Source: Siphonodentalium dalli
Taxonomy: Eukaryota > Mollusca > Scaphopoda > Gadilida > Siphonodentaliidae
Reading direction: 5' to 3'
DNA length: 64,000 nt
NCBI GenBank assembly: GCA_032622095.1
Contig: CP136067.1
Coordinates: 39,971,549 to 40,035,548 of the forward strand
The notes under the pieces are model-generated. The model did no database searches, was not told the origin of the DNA, and saw nothing but the letters and a program-made list of their open reading frames with translations. Both the position numbers and the translations under genes were made by a program. Below, in pieces: positions 35,072-47,290 of the stretch. Each line of letters opens with the position of its first letter. Within the stretch, counting starts at the first letter, position 1.

Positions 35072-35508
35072 GTGATCCGCCATATCAAATCCAGTCGTAA
35101 GTCGGGATTTTTTTTACCCTGTGCCAATGCATTCTCTTATATATGCGATATATAAGAGAATGCATTGGCCTAAAAAAAATTGCAATTTTAATAATTTGTT
35201 CTTGTATTCTTTAACAATTTTTATAATTTCACCCATACAGAGCCCCAGACAAACATGAGCAGACGACACTCTTCTATATGCTTCTATATATGTGTGGGGC
35301 TCCCTGCAGGGTAATGGATGTTTTTTTTATTTTATGTCCTAAAAATTGTAAGAAACATTTATTTAAAAAATATTATAAAAAATTGTTAGGCCAATGCATT
35401 CTCTTATATATGCGAGGCGACCTATGGTCGACTCGAATATATAACAGAATGCATTGGCACAGGGTAAAAAAATCCCTACTTACGACTGGATTTGATATGG
35501 CGGGTCAC
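35072..35508. mobile_element. GTGACCCGCC hairpin element, complete, about 437 bp
   Basis: Left GTGATCCGCCATATCAAATC, right GATATGGCGGGTCAC, with about 45-bp TIRs including CCAGTCGTAAGTCGGGATTT. Inside each TIR lies one GCCAATGCATTCTCTTATAT hairpin (the left one shortened), around a core with GAGCCCCAGACAAACATGAG. Flanking repeat ATATG. Same family as 59539-59995. Confidence 0.85.
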
Positions 35509-35597
35509 ATATGAGGTTTTGATTGTCAGATCTTCAAGTGAGAAAGTCTTAGCACGTTTGTTTTTTTTTTTTCAGGCTAACAATTTTTCCAACGTTC

Positions 35598-35660
35598 AAG
35601 AATCAGAATCAGAATGGTTTATTGACAGAAGTACAAAGTTGTATAAGTTTGAATTAATAT
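35598..35660 (-). repeat. LINE-type 3' tail (TTCTGATTCTGATTC)
   Basis: On the minus strand: ACTTTGTACTTCTGTCAATA, then AACCATTCTGATTCTGATTC. AATAAA followed by GATTCT units is the usual end of many invertebrate LINE copies. Only a short piece is left. Confidence 0.55.
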
Positions 35661-35776
35661 CATTACATAATGGAGAGTATCAACATGATGCATGATAAGT
35701 ATCATGTACATTGTGTTGTGCATCAAAATATATGTATATGTACATTTTAATGTTTCCCAAAGAATATGTGGCCCAA

Positions 35777-36308
35777 ATATCCTCGCGCACGTACGCACAT
35801 AATCGACATATGAAGTGAAATAGGTACATAATGTGATTATTCAGCACGTTATCTGCTTATAATAGAACTTGTTTAGGTAGATAATCTGCTTAGAATCGAT
35901 CAAATTTGAGTCGATAATGTGCTGAAAATTAGAGCATTTTAGTCACATTATCGACTCACTATGATACGATTCTAAGCAGAGTATGTTCTAACAATGACAC
36001 AAATAAGCCAACTCACGACTTTTCATGTGTACGCTCTTTAAAATGTAACGGGTAAAAATAACGGGTATGAGTCCATTATCTGCTTATTTCAGAATCATAT
36101 AATAACATTATGTACCTACAGTAATGCTCTAATTAATCGACCTCTTAACCACAGCAGAATTATGGGTAACTTTTCAGGATTTAGTCGGAAATATGGCATA
36201 TTGCCATTCATCGGAAAGCTCTCGTGCTGTGACTAAGAGGTCGATTAATTAGAGCATTACTGTATTTCACATTATAGGTCGATTATATACGTATTTGCGC
36301 GAGGATAT
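35777..36308. mobile_element. TIR element CGCACATAATCGAC, interrupted by a nested MITE
   Basis: Left ATATCCTCGCGCACGTACGC and CGACATATGAAGTGAAATAG; right CTATTTCACATTATAGGTCG (after removal of the insert) and GCGCGAGGATAT. The TIRs are about 65 bp. The right one is split by the 148-bp element at 36117-36264. Further family sequence with AAAGAGCGTACACC continues to 36440. Confidence 0.75.
36117..36264. mobile_element. 148-bp TA-flanked MITE, nested
   Basis: TA|CAGTAATGCTCTAATTAATCG on the left and the exact complement on the right. The TIRs are about 30 bp. Core CAGGATTTAGTCGGAAATAT. Diverged copies are at 6912 and 42790. It sits inside the right TIR of the element 35777-36308. Confidence 0.92.
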
Positions 36309-37147
36309 GTTGGATTATTTGATTTCGAAATAAGCAGATAATGGAGTCATGTCCGTTATTTCGTTTCATGACACGGGCCATATTGAAAACACATGTTAAA
36401 GAGCGTACACCTGAAAAGTCGTGACAATAATCCAACTCACTATCGGCTTATTTCAGAGTCAACTAATCCAATATGAACCTATGTCAATATAAAAGATGGA
36501 TAATGAACGCGAGGATGTGCTGAGGTACTTCTGTACGGTATGGCGTAGATACGAGAGCTGTCTTCCCACCAATCCCATGTAGTGATTATTCATTGCGTTT
36601 CCTGACCTGTGCATGTGGGGCATCAATGCTTTCGTATCTCAAAGGCAGTGCACAATAAAGCACGTTCTACGGTCTGATCTTTTGTACTCGTTTTGTACAA
36701 ATGAACCTGGTGGATTCTTAAGTATACGTTCATACGCTGGCAAGTTTGCACGGTATGGTTTGCAGGCATTTTGTCGTAGTAAATGATATGGTGCCAGAAT
36801 ATGAACGGAAACAAGCGTATAAGATGCAACTGTATCACAGCTAACTACGTGCGAAGTAAAATCTCTGCAGTTCCACATGTAGCGATGCTAGCGGAATTTG
36901 CCTGTAAAGAGCATGCAATTATATTGCAAGAATAAATCATACAGGTAATTGAAGGCAAATTACAGTAGCATCGTTACAAGTGGAACGACATAAATTTTAC
37001 TTCTGACGTCCTTTGGTAAAGATGCATGTTATGTGCATCTTTCCTTTCATATTCTGGCACCATGTGATTTTAACCAGCCCTGGTTTTCAAGGTCAATGTA
37101 AATATTGTTAGGCCAATACATTTTCTTATACATGCCGAATTATACAT

Positions 37148-37639
37148 TTGGCGGTGGGTATGCTGTTAAAATATTCACCTCCGTCAAAAACCGCCATTAA
37201 CAGAAAGAATAGTAAAATATAGACATACTTTCTTCTTATACCAATCAGAAATATGGCATAACCAGTATGTTATTGTCAAATGTTTTTCCTTTGTTATGTA
37301 AACAAAAGCAAAAAAACGTTTGTTTAGATCCAGATATGGTAAACATAAAGAGGGTTATCTGTTACCTTTTTCCTGATATGGAAATAATAAACAGCGTTTA
37401 TATCATTTGTGTGTGATTAACCAATAGAATTGCGCTGTGTTATGTAAACAGAAGCAAAACCTCTGTAACACGAGCAGGTTCTTGTTTACGTACACCATCG
37501 TACGTCTTGACGACAATATACTATTTACGCGCTGATTATGCTTGGGATATGAACAAAAACTATATATATTTTAATCGCCTTCTGTTGATGGCGATTTGAA
37601 CAAATATGAATATTTCTGCAACGAACGCCGCCCGTGCCT
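37148..37639. mobile_element. piggyBac-like MITE, CGGGCGGC family, left end lost
   Basis: Collinear with 3322-3825 from GCGGTGGGTATGCTGTTAAA to CGCCGCCCGTGCCT|TTAA. The left TIR and TTAA are replaced by unrelated sequence. Confidence 0.8.
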
Positions 37640-38867
37640 TTAATATAGATTCCGGGATATAAAATAAAAAGTTTCTATCAATTAATATTAATTTTATTTA
37701 GAATTTATTATCAAATCCGCGGGACAGTTTAATTTATGTCTGTTGTTAGAACAGAAATCCGCGCCGCTAAACTCTAAGAGGGAGGTAAAGTGACATTTAA
37801 ATGGGGAATTCAGTATTAATTTTCAGGACACGATTACTCAATATTTACAAAACACAGAATAATGCTTCCTCTCTTGTTGGAATGTTTGAGCACATATCTA
37901 GTGACAACGCAAAGCAAATTTTTCATTTTATTTTTTGTTTTCTGACATTTGATGGAAATGTTTTAAACAATGATTTACTGGCGACCTACTTTTCAATAAA
38001 TTATTAAATGTCCAATAATATCCAACCTGGGATGAAAATCTAAATTCTGCTCTGCATTCTCACCAGATAAGTGTTCAAACTGTCCAAAAAAGGTGTGATA
38101 TGGTCACCTGCGCTTTATAAGGTTTGATCAATGTTTTCCCAAAAATTAACACTGAATTCGCCATTCAAATTACAACTTTACCTCCCTCTTAAGAACATAT
38201 CAAAAGCGTACAAAGAAGAAAACTCGATCTTTCAGCACCTTCAATCATGGCAAATGGTTTTTTTCAGCTGAGAGATTTACCACGATCTCATATGATCGAA
38301 AGAAACCACTTTACTATGCCTTTAAATATATCTATAGTATACCGAATATTCAGATAATTTGTATTCTATTCATAAAATAGTTATATGTACATGTGTAGTG
38401 TTGAAATCGGGATTTATAAAAAAAGTTTATTGTTGTAATTGTTATCCAGAAGAGATAGCCCATCTTTAAGACATTGAGTCGATGCTTATAGCCGCGTGGT
38501 CAGCCAATAGAAACTTAACCACGTGAGTCGTGCACAGTCCCATTTGAAAATCAAATTAGTCAAACTTGTCTAGGGTAATGTTCAGCTTTTCTAGGGCAAT
38601 GTTCAGCTTTTCATGCAAAATAAAAATACTGCAATTTATATCATGTTGTATGGCACAGGCACCACGAGATCCACAAAAGCATACATCAGTTTTACGTGGA
38701 CAAACAATCATTTATTACATTCCTATGCGTTATTTATCTTGATTTATCGAGTGATTGTAAAGGATAATTTCACAAGTGAATTATGTTACTTTAACCGGCG
38801 CGTTATGTATTCATGAATTATTTCACGTCACCAGTTCAATCGTGTGATTATTCTTTATACACTGTTA
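37640..38867. other. No gene recognised
   Basis: GAGGGAGGTAAAG at 37779 and CTTTACCTCCCTCTTAAG at 38176 are inverted about 400 bp apart and may be ends of another unlisted element. No coding motif. Confidence 0.4.
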
Positions 38868-39330
38868 AAACGCTCTTTATTATATATTGCTGTTGGGAAT
38901 GAAAGCGTGGACGCTCTTTATTATATATTGCTGTTGGGAATGAAAGCATGGACGCTCTTTATTATCTATTGCTGTTGGGAATGAGAGCATGGACGCTCTT
39001 TATTATCTATTGCTGTTGGGAATGAGAGCATGGACGATCTTTATTATCTATTGCTGTTGGGAATGAGAGCATGGACGCTCTGTATTATCTATTGTTGTTG
39101 GGAATGAGAGCATGGACGCTCTCTATTATCTATTGCTGTTGGGAATGAAAGCATGGACGCTCTTTATTATCTATTGTTGTTGGGAATGAAAGCATGGACG
39201 CTCTTTATTATCTATTGCTGTTGGGAATGAAAGCATTGACGCTCTTTATTATCTATTGCTGTTGGGAATGAAAGCATAGACGCTCTTTGTTATCTATTGC
39301 TTTTGGGAATGAAAGCATAGACGCTCTTTA
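38868..39330. repeat. 41-bp minisatellite, about 11 units
   Basis: The unit contains GACGCTCTTTATTATCTATT, GCTGTTGGGAATGA and AAGCATG. Each unit contains ACGCTCTTT, the complement of the AAAGAGCGT motif seen elsewhere in the window. Confidence 0.96.
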
Positions 39331-39739
39331 TCAGAGACGAACATTGGAATCTTTGCTGCGCTGACAAAAATACAAAACGTGTCCCCGCGGACCTATTTCA
39401 GCACACTAGGCCAATAATCCAGCAGTAGGCCAATAATCATAACTGGAACTCAAAGATTGGTGCATCGGAATAAATGTATGATGTTCCACGATTGTGAACG
39501 ATAATAGCCTCTCAACTGAGTCAGTGTTATGGTTCTTGTGATATTCCCTTTATAATTTTCCACTGGAAAAATGGCAGTAACGTCAACAGCCCAGCACATG
39601 ACGTCATAACGTCATTTAGCAGCCAAAGGTTAGATATCCACGGTCCGATTCCAGCCTGTTCTCCGGACAAATGGAACCTTTTGGGGGGGGGGGGGCAAAA
39701 TAGGTTCAATATGAACGTATTTCAAAACATAATTGAGCC

Positions 39740-39868
39740 CAAGCCTTGAAATAGGGTGTCTGTCATTTGCAGAATGAGGTCCCCAGAGGGTGAATTTAGT
39801 GATGCTACCCCGCATAGCGGGCTAGCATAACCAAATTCACCCTCTGGGGACCTCATTCTGCTTACACC
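39740..39868. mobile_element. Single-hairpin copy with 8-bp TSD ATTGAGCC, 129 bp
   Basis: ATTGAGCC at 39732-39739 and 39869-39876. It begins CAAGCCTTGAAATAGGGTGT and one CAGAATGAGGTCCCCAGAGG palindrome follows. The right end is CATTCTGCTTACACC, not the expected CTATTTCAAGGCTTG. The TSD is intact although the right TIR is absent. Confidence 0.85.
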
Positions 39869-40537
39869 ATTGAGCCATAGGTTTTATACAAGTTTATTTG
39901 TCGTTGTAATGCTTTTTCACTGTGGCCCGCGCCATTCAACGAAATAACTGGTATAAGTTCACTATGGGGATATTTCAGAATCAGATCAGACCAATATGAA
40001 CCGATGTTAATACTTATGATCAACACGAAGCTATTTGCACGATAATATGTTGACAGTCATTGTTCGACGGTGTTTGATCGTGCCCCGTGTAAGGTCCATT
40101 GCATGTATTGGTAATATGTGACAAGGAACGTTGATATTTATTAAGAGTTAAGTTTTAACAAATTTTCTAGCAAATTTCAACCCAACCTTATTGAGTAGTG
40201 ATTAGAAATAATGAAAATTTGAAAACACACCTAACGATATCATAGTATTTCTCAAAAATATAGACTTCCTGGTTCGAAGTGGGTGAACTCAAGCTTTGCT
40301 AAAGTTTCACGTTGATAAATATTCACACATACAAATAATTCAATTAATACGCATGCTCCTTATGCGTTGGGTGTTGTTTACTGTAGAACAGTTATGCAAA
40401 TTAAAGTGAGGTAGAAACGTTTTAGTTTACCATATCTGCATGTTGATATTAAAGGGGTACAGAGCGAAATGACTTTATGGCTGCATAAAATAGTCTATCA
40501 CTGAGAGATTTTTTTTTTATAAATTAATCAGCATTAA

Positions 40538-40886
40538 AGGGGACCGTACACTAAAATCGGTCATGTATGAGACCATCTCCTGTTATACTCAACAGAATAT
40601 AATTATGCAACAAATGAATGAATTTGAGTCACGAATTAGTGCAAAATACACTCATGTGGTCTATGAACGATGCAAACAACATGGTAATTATAATGGCAAT
40701 GAATGTATGGCTGGAGTCATAAATTCATTTTCATTATTATGATAGTGTTGTTTGCATCGTTCATAGAGCATACAGGTGTATTTTGCACGAATCCATGTCT
40801 CAATTTCATTCATTTGTTGCATATACTCTGTTGAATATACAATGAGATGGTCTCATAAATGGCCGGATTTAGTGTAGAGTACCCCT
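40538..40886. mobile_element. TTAA-flanked MITE, 349 bp, AGGGG ends
   Basis: TTAA|AGGGGACCGTACACTAAA and TTTAGTGTAGAGTACCCCT|TTAA. The inverted similarity continues inward over most of the element (ATGAGACCATCTC; CAACAGAATATAATTATGCA; CGATGCAAACAACA), so the whole element is a long hairpin. Half copies of the end are at 40450 and 56833. Confidence 0.88.
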
Positions 40887-40989
40887 TTAAACGGACATTC
40901 GAGCCTCCAAATTGTGTCTAAGTAATTTGGAACAGGATACAAGATAGGTTGAGAAATGCACGAAATATTTGATATTCCGTCTTCATATG

Positions 40990-42500
40990 CACTAAAATAA
41001 ACGCTCTTTATTTCTACCATATCAGGAATAGACCAACACTGAACGCTCTTTTCGGCTCAATGCAGTGCACATGGCTGTTGTTTGTTTGGGACACAAACAC
41101 CCTGTTCAAAGTTGTATTTTGTATGACTCCAATGCGTCTTTCTGTGACATATAATACCTATAGAAATGTTGTTCAAGTGTTTATCGACCTATTTTGATAA
41201 CGGAAAAAATTCAAAAGCGAATAGTATGGGACATGACAATCTGCGGGATGGGATGGGGTATGGGATTGAACGACAATGTGCGGGACAGAATTTCAAATTG
41301 CGTGGGACGGCCGATATCTCGAGGAATACAGCACGTAGAGGGCTCCTTTTGGTGTATAACGAAAGGCCCACATTCGCCATATCCACACATTAACCCCGCC
41401 ACTGACCGGACACCAGAAGGTTTATTCTGGAGCGGCCCAAACAGCCATGTGGCTTTAAATACCTCGTCTGGTTATTTTTACGTAGACAACATTTGGAAGC
41501 TCGACTGCATGTCCGTTTAAATGTATAGTCTGGTTATTTCAAAGTGACATTAAAGCGACGTTCACGGTGAATTGATCTTTTCTGAATTCCGATTTCTTCA
41601 ATCGAGTCAAGTACGTTCTAAATATAGCGATGACGGTCTGGTTATAGATATAAACTGTCAGAAAAAAATGAGAGAGCAGGAATACATTTCTCGACTTATG
41701 TAGCGTCTATGGACTTTGACTCCCTCCATTGAATTGACGATGATTCACTGCAGTTAATATCACTTGAATTTGATGGCACTTGAGAATAACTATTACTATA
41801 TAAACGAGTCAAACAAATGTGGCCGTGGGAACAAGGCCGAAAAGTCGACGACCGATATGAGGAACTCACATGTCATGACCACGCTGAGATGCTTGAACGT
41901 AACATATATGTAAAACATGGAGAGGTCACGCGGTCGCGATAAAGTATACAACAAGAACGAAGCGTGCAAAACATAATATTAAAACGAAAGCATAAACAAA
42001 TACTTATGTGAAGCGAAATCCATAATCAATCGAACGCGAACACAAAGGAGCAACAAATATACCCATTGCACAAATACCACAGCGTAATAAAATAGTATCT
42101 ATACTTACGATTTGTTTACGACATTCTTATCATACGTATCTGTACTTCTCACAGTGTCGCAGCTGGTTTTGACTTGACTGTTTGTCCTGCTATGTGCTTG
42201 ACTGAACCTGCATTCTATTTACCCATACGGCTTCTTTACAATGTATTTACTGTAGTATATCTTGGCGCGTGAACTTCTCACAATGTACATTTAAGGTGGT
42301 ACACACATCTGGTTACGTGGTTCGGCTAATTTGCTATGATGTTGCTGCGTCCTGCTGAATTTCTTTGATGTTGGTAGGTCAAATTGGTGCTGTTAAGAAA
42401 ATGTACTGTTATTTTTTCTAATGTTGTCATTTGCGGCGTTTGATTAATACGAGCGATTTGAGAAAAAGGTAGCTTCTGCACGAATCACTCATGAATATAT
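40990..42500. other. No gene recognised
   Basis: The overlapping frames at 41166-41520 have no recognised motif. Otherwise AT-rich unique-looking sequence. Confidence 0.45.
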
Positions 42501-42511
42501 CTGTATATATG

Positions 42512-42730
42512 TTAAAGTGACTTGACATACGGTTTTAATAACAATATATGCCATAAAATATGATTAAAATACTATATTTCATCACTATTTGAAACATTTG
42601 TGTCTCAGAAGATGCCCACAAAGAAATAAAAAACTGCTGAAATCATAGAATGACTTCCCCCTTTGGCACCTAGTATGCAACAGAATTCAAACTTTTCAAT
42701 GGAAGGGGAAGAACTACATCTTTAATATAT
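42512..42730. repeat. Fragment of the AGGCCCA element
   Basis: ACGGTTTTAATAACAATATA, AATATGATTAAAATACTATA and TCTCAGAAGATGCCCACA correspond to the reverse complement of 56560-56690. Confidence 0.65.
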
Positions 42731-42784
42731 AGAGTTATTCGCCCTGCATAGAAAATAATACTGATGTTTACTTCAATCTTGATT

Positions 42785-42940
42785 TAGTCGGAATTAGGAT
42801 TTAGTCGGATTTAGTCGGAAATATGCCCCGAGAGTTTTCCGATGAATGGCAACAAGCCATATTTCCGACTAATTCCTGAAAAGTTACCCATAATTCTGCT
42901 GTGGTTATGGAGTCGATTAATTAGGACATTACTGTACTCC
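42785..42940. mobile_element. Diverged copy of the CAGTAATG MITE
   Basis: GGATTTAGTCGGAAATATGC, TTCCGATGAATGGCAACAAG and AGTCGATTAATTAGGACATT|ACTGTA match the right part of 36117-36264, in inverted order. Confidence 0.65.
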
Positions 42941-43238
42941 ATTGAACATGTGGGGTCATTTTGGGCGTTACTGTAGTCAATTGTCGGTTTGCTACAAGAA
43001 ACATTGTCAACATTCAAATATTTTACAACATATATGTTTTGGAATGTTTTATAAGAATTAATGTCCGAATCGGCCTCTCTTAGTTTTATTATATATATAT
43101 ATACCTGGTTGTATTGCGGTTTAAACTAGGTTTAGTAGGAGATAATGTCGGTTTTGGTGGAGATAACCCTAGTTTTAGTCCAGTTAAACCAAGTTTTCGG
43201 ATAAATTCAGTTTTACTTCTGAACTGGCTCTAAATTAA

Positions 43239-43840
43239 AGGGACGGGCGGCCTTCATTGTAGGTTATAATTTAGAAATAGCATTTATCAAATCATGATAA
43301 TTTCCTCAAGAATATACTAATAGTATATCATAATGATAGAATGAATAGGATATTATCAACAAAACACACTTTTTGTCAGAGAAAATTCAGGTCGAGTGTT
43401 GTTTAGTTTCTCGCAAAACGCGCAGTGGATTGTTTATAAGCAGAGGCAAGATATTGCGTCAATTCCTTATTTAGATTCGCGCGCATTATACGCCGGTTGT
43501 AAAAACCCTTAATTTGGTGCGTCTACAACTTACAACTCACAATACTACTCATAGTAAATTCCTTATTTGGTATGTATTATCATACATAGGTTAGGAGAAA
43601 ATACTACAGCGCAACGGAACATTTTCACGACCAGGTAGTTCCATGTGTTTGTCTATAAACAAACAGTTCTGTACCGTTTCTGATGTTTGTTTACACAACA
43701 AAACGTACACACGTGACAATGACATACCATGTACGCGATATTTATGATTGGTATACGAATAACATCTGTCTATTATATAACATTCTTTCTGGTTATGGCG
43801 ATTTTAGCGGGTGTAACAGCTATAAATATTTACTAGGGGC
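43239..43840. mobile_element. TTAA-type MITE, relative of 14982-15786
   Basis: TTAA (43235-43238) then AGGGACGGGCGGCC. Collinear with 14982-15786 with a deletion in the middle. The right TIR is lost after GGCGATTTTAGCGGGTGTAA. An AAACC-rich repeat borders it on both sides (43060-43230, 43880-43990). Confidence 0.75.
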
Positions 43841-44655
43841 CAATTAGCTGTCACTGATTTATTCATATCTGTCCATACCCACCCCCTCCGAAAATATGCT
43901 ATTTGAAAATTAGTCAGAATTAAACCACCCTACCCCATGTTTTACTTAAACCGAGTCCGTCCGGTTTAATTTTTTGGTCGAACTATTTCGCCCAACACGT
44001 GTCTTGTTACATTTATGGGATTGTTTCGGTGGACTTGTGGCGACATGTTACACGAAGTGGCCACTTCACTGATATCACATAAATTTCAAAGCAGCTCTGT
44101 CAGTTGATGCAGGAATTTGTCGATAATTATATAGGATGATATGAGGATTGATCCCCATTGGATATAAACGCTTGACTATTATGCCGCAATAAACCATTTA
44201 GTTAGTGATGTTGATAGGGGAACTCAACTCATTTCGAACGAAAAAGAATAAATAACAGTTCGAAATTTTTATATTTCAAAATAACAAATTATTGATATTA
44301 CAAGCAGAAAATATGATTAAATTTTCTTGATGATTTAAATTCAAACAACTTTTAGTGAAAGGTAGATAGTTGCTAGTCAGCAAACATTTTACTTTGCTTC
44401 GACTTCAAATTGTAGACCCACAAGACACCCAGTTTGAGAACTGGAACAGTTCATTTGTTTATATTTGTGTTTATCGTCGTTTCTAATAGCAATTAACTCA
44501 TATCACGAGCACCCGGTAATTGCTTTATTCTCTGATCCAATTAAATAACATGATTGGATAATGAGAAAACGAAATTATATACAAAAGATGGACCGAATAA
44601 CGAAAAGTATTTATGTACAAAATATACAGTCACCTCCCAAACGTTTTCATCGTCA

Positions 44656-44696
44656 CCTCCATCATCTTCATCATGATCATCATGATTATTATCATC

Positions 44697-44728
<32 letters not shown>

Positions 44729-44776
44729 CGTCGTCGTCGTCGTCGTCGTCGTCGTTGTTGTCGTCGTTGTTGTTGT
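44656..44776. repeat. Compound trinucleotide microsatellite (ATC)n(GTC)n(TTG)n
   Basis: Imperfect ATC units pass into nine GTC and then TTG/TCG units. Poly-His, poly-Arg, poly-Asp and poly-Val frames here are artefacts. Confidence 0.97.
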
Positions 44777-45036
44777 CAACCACGTATCACCAAGACGGAG
44801 AAGTACCTATTATCACGGAAATCCGGTCGTCTGGTAAATATTTTTGTGTCACGAAAAGGTGAGTTTATTTGTTTATGTATTTTATTTATGATTATTTCCG
44901 GTTTAATGTTCATAAAATAGATCAATTCCAATATTCTTGGGTGTGGAGAATCTAATATGTTTGCTTTGTGAAAATTATCTCGTTATGTTCAGTGACAACT
45001 ACAACAAAAATGGAAATAACAGTATTAATCGCTCTT

Positions 45037-45528
45037 ATTTAAGAACAAGAAAACCAATGTCCGAAATGGTAACGCGCGCAAGATCATATATTATATACCC
45101 ATGGTTGTAATTATAGAATATAAAATATATTGGTTTCGCGAATGACCAACTCAGAATTCCGTTAAAATAACAATAACAACCAGCATCTATAATTAACGAA
45201 CCGGCGGCCGACTCGGTCGTCTCCGACCACAACCCCCAGTGGGCTGCAAAACGAAAAATGTCTATAAAAGTTGAAAGATAAGACTTAAAAATTATCTTTT
45301 TCATTTCTTTTATTTGTAATTGACATAGCTTGTCACAAACCAAAAATCAACATTATTGACATAATAATGTAAAGGACAATAAACAAAATTGAAATGAAAT
45401 TCCCAACTACACCTTTTACCGGACTCGGCCTCCGTTCGACTTTTAAATCTGTCCCAAAAATTCCCATTTCTATAAATAAAACCCTCGGCGCCCAGGCGAA
45501 ACAAGATTCTCTACATTAGTATACACGA
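45037..45528. repeat. 488-bp interspersed repeat, copy 2
   Basis: Direct-orientation copy of 26229-26716; both ends coincide (GAACAAGAAAACCAATGTCC to CTACATTAGTATACACG). Confidence 0.75.
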
Positions 45529-45769
45529 GTAGCGCGAAATAACAACTGACGCCGAACCTATTACAATGACCATACTATGTTATATATATATATATATCCT
45601 TTATTTCCTCCGTCAACGAAGAGCTTTTACAATATAGTTGGAATGTTTACACAATGCAATACAAAAATCAAATAAATAAATAAGCATTAAACTATGTGGT
45701 AGACAGATAAGTCAGCCAGAGATTAGAAGAGACAGTCATGCACGTTTATAGAGAGACAGGTATGTAAGC

Positions 45770-45962
45770 AGATTGTTGGTTGTACATACAACAGGCCATA
45801 CATACATACATTCATATATATAAAACATACACCCATACACATGCATACATATATACATACACATACATACGTACATGCACCTACATACTCACGAACGCAC
45901 ACATACAAATATACACACCCACCCTCGCATACATATATGCACACATTCACGCATACATACGG
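45770..45962. repeat. CATA/CACA microsatellite-like tract
   Basis: Irregular CATACATA, CACACATA and related units. The Cys/Tyr/Val-rich minus frame through it (45723-46202) is an artefact. Confidence 0.9.
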
Positions 45963-46412
45963 GGATATTGGCAGGCAATCCAGTGGGCAATCAGACATAA
46001 ATAAGCGCACAATCATACGATGTATGGTTATATGTAGAGATCTACAAGAGAACACCACGCCCTCATGAAAGCTTTCGATAAATCTCTCAAAATTAAACAA
46101 AACTATATTATGTACATATCTCGATTTTTTGAAAAATCCAACTTCGAATAGAGGTATTTGCATGTATGTTGACTGGGGCGACCCTGTTAACACACCAGCC
46201 AATGTCCCACTTGAAAGTTGTTATGGTAGTTTAGGTGTTATTATCCAGTTCCCAGGGTGGGCGATAATGACCAAGAGCCGGCATGTGTTTCATTTCGGCT
46301 GGTAGGGGACTTGATATGAGGGAACCTGGCCGAATAAGCAATAGCAATAGCGTATGCGTTAAAATGTGACTCAGATAATTTGGTTGTATGCATAGCAATA
46401 AATTGAGACCAG

Positions 46413-47290
46413 TTAAGCGCTGACAGGCATGTTATTGCCAGTGTCTTCTGCAAGGTTGAGTTTGGTTGTGTAATGTGACCACAACTCGTATGATTTCCTC
46501 ACAGCGAAGAGAGAAAACTCGTTCAGGTTGGATATTTTGCTTCTGATGTCATCGGACAGGATGGAGAGCAATACCATTACTTGGTCCTTCTGTGGAAGAG
46601 CATCAATGTATATAAAACAGGGTATGCCAAAAATGTCAATTGGTGACAACCACACCTGTATTCTCACCTCTGATGTCGTCGAGCAGCCCAGTAAGGCATG
46701 CTCAACAATATCACAATAATCCTTGCCACACAGTTTGCATTGACCACGTTCCGGTGAGGTAGATAGATTCAGTAGTTTCGCTATAAGCAGGAATTTATGC
46801 TTTTCGTGTGCATGCGATCTACAGGACGTCCACAGAACAGATTTTGTCAATATGTTATGATGTTGTGCGAAGGTTAATAGAGAATCAGAACTTCTCATGC
46901 GCTCTTCGCATTCGCGCTTCTGTGTTTTGTTAATTTGTAGTTATCATGCGCTCTTCGCATTCGCGCTTCTGTGTTTTGTTAATTTGTAGTTTGGTGATTG
47001 TTTTCCATTCACCTTTGGATGGGAAATTACCAAGTGTGGCGTAATTATGGAGATATGAGCATAAATTGTAACGTTCGAGTATAGATATAATATCGTTGAT
47101 AAATGAAGAGTCGTCAGTTGACGTTTGTGAGAGGTGGTCTGCTAAACGTGATGTGAATATTTCTTGCGACGATTTCCCTTGCGGCATTCTACAGAGGTGC
47201 CCCATAAAACATAGTGTTAACAGCTTGATCTGATCTGATCTGATCTTGATGTGGTAATAGTTATCCTTCCATTAGTACCTTACGATCCTC
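46413..47290 (-). pseudogene. LINE C-terminal region broken by a 49-bp tandem duplication
   Basis: From about 47290 the minus frame reads IRSDQIKLLTLCFMGHLCRM, the end of a LINE reverse transcriptase region, and runs to 46930. A second frame (46898-46413) has CKLCGKDYCDIVEHALLGC, a C-x2-C-x8-H-x4-C knuckle, and a normal stop. The two frames are separated only by a direct 49-bp repeat (46896-46944 and 46945-46993). Because 49 is not a multiple of three, the duplication causes the shift. The 5' part of the LINE is missing; a stop (TAA) lies just upstream near 47272. Confidence 0.82.

Noticed and set aside
41166-41520. 108-codon frame (Gly/Met-rich start) as a gene
   Set aside because: Three mutually overlapping frames exist here, none with a motif.
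44541-44920. Poly-Asp, poly-His/Arg and poly-Val open frames on both strands
   Set aside because: They are translations of a trinucleotide microsatellite.
45723-46202. 159-codon Cys/Tyr/Val-rich minus frame
   Set aside because: It runs through a CATA/CACA microsatellite; composition follows the repeat.
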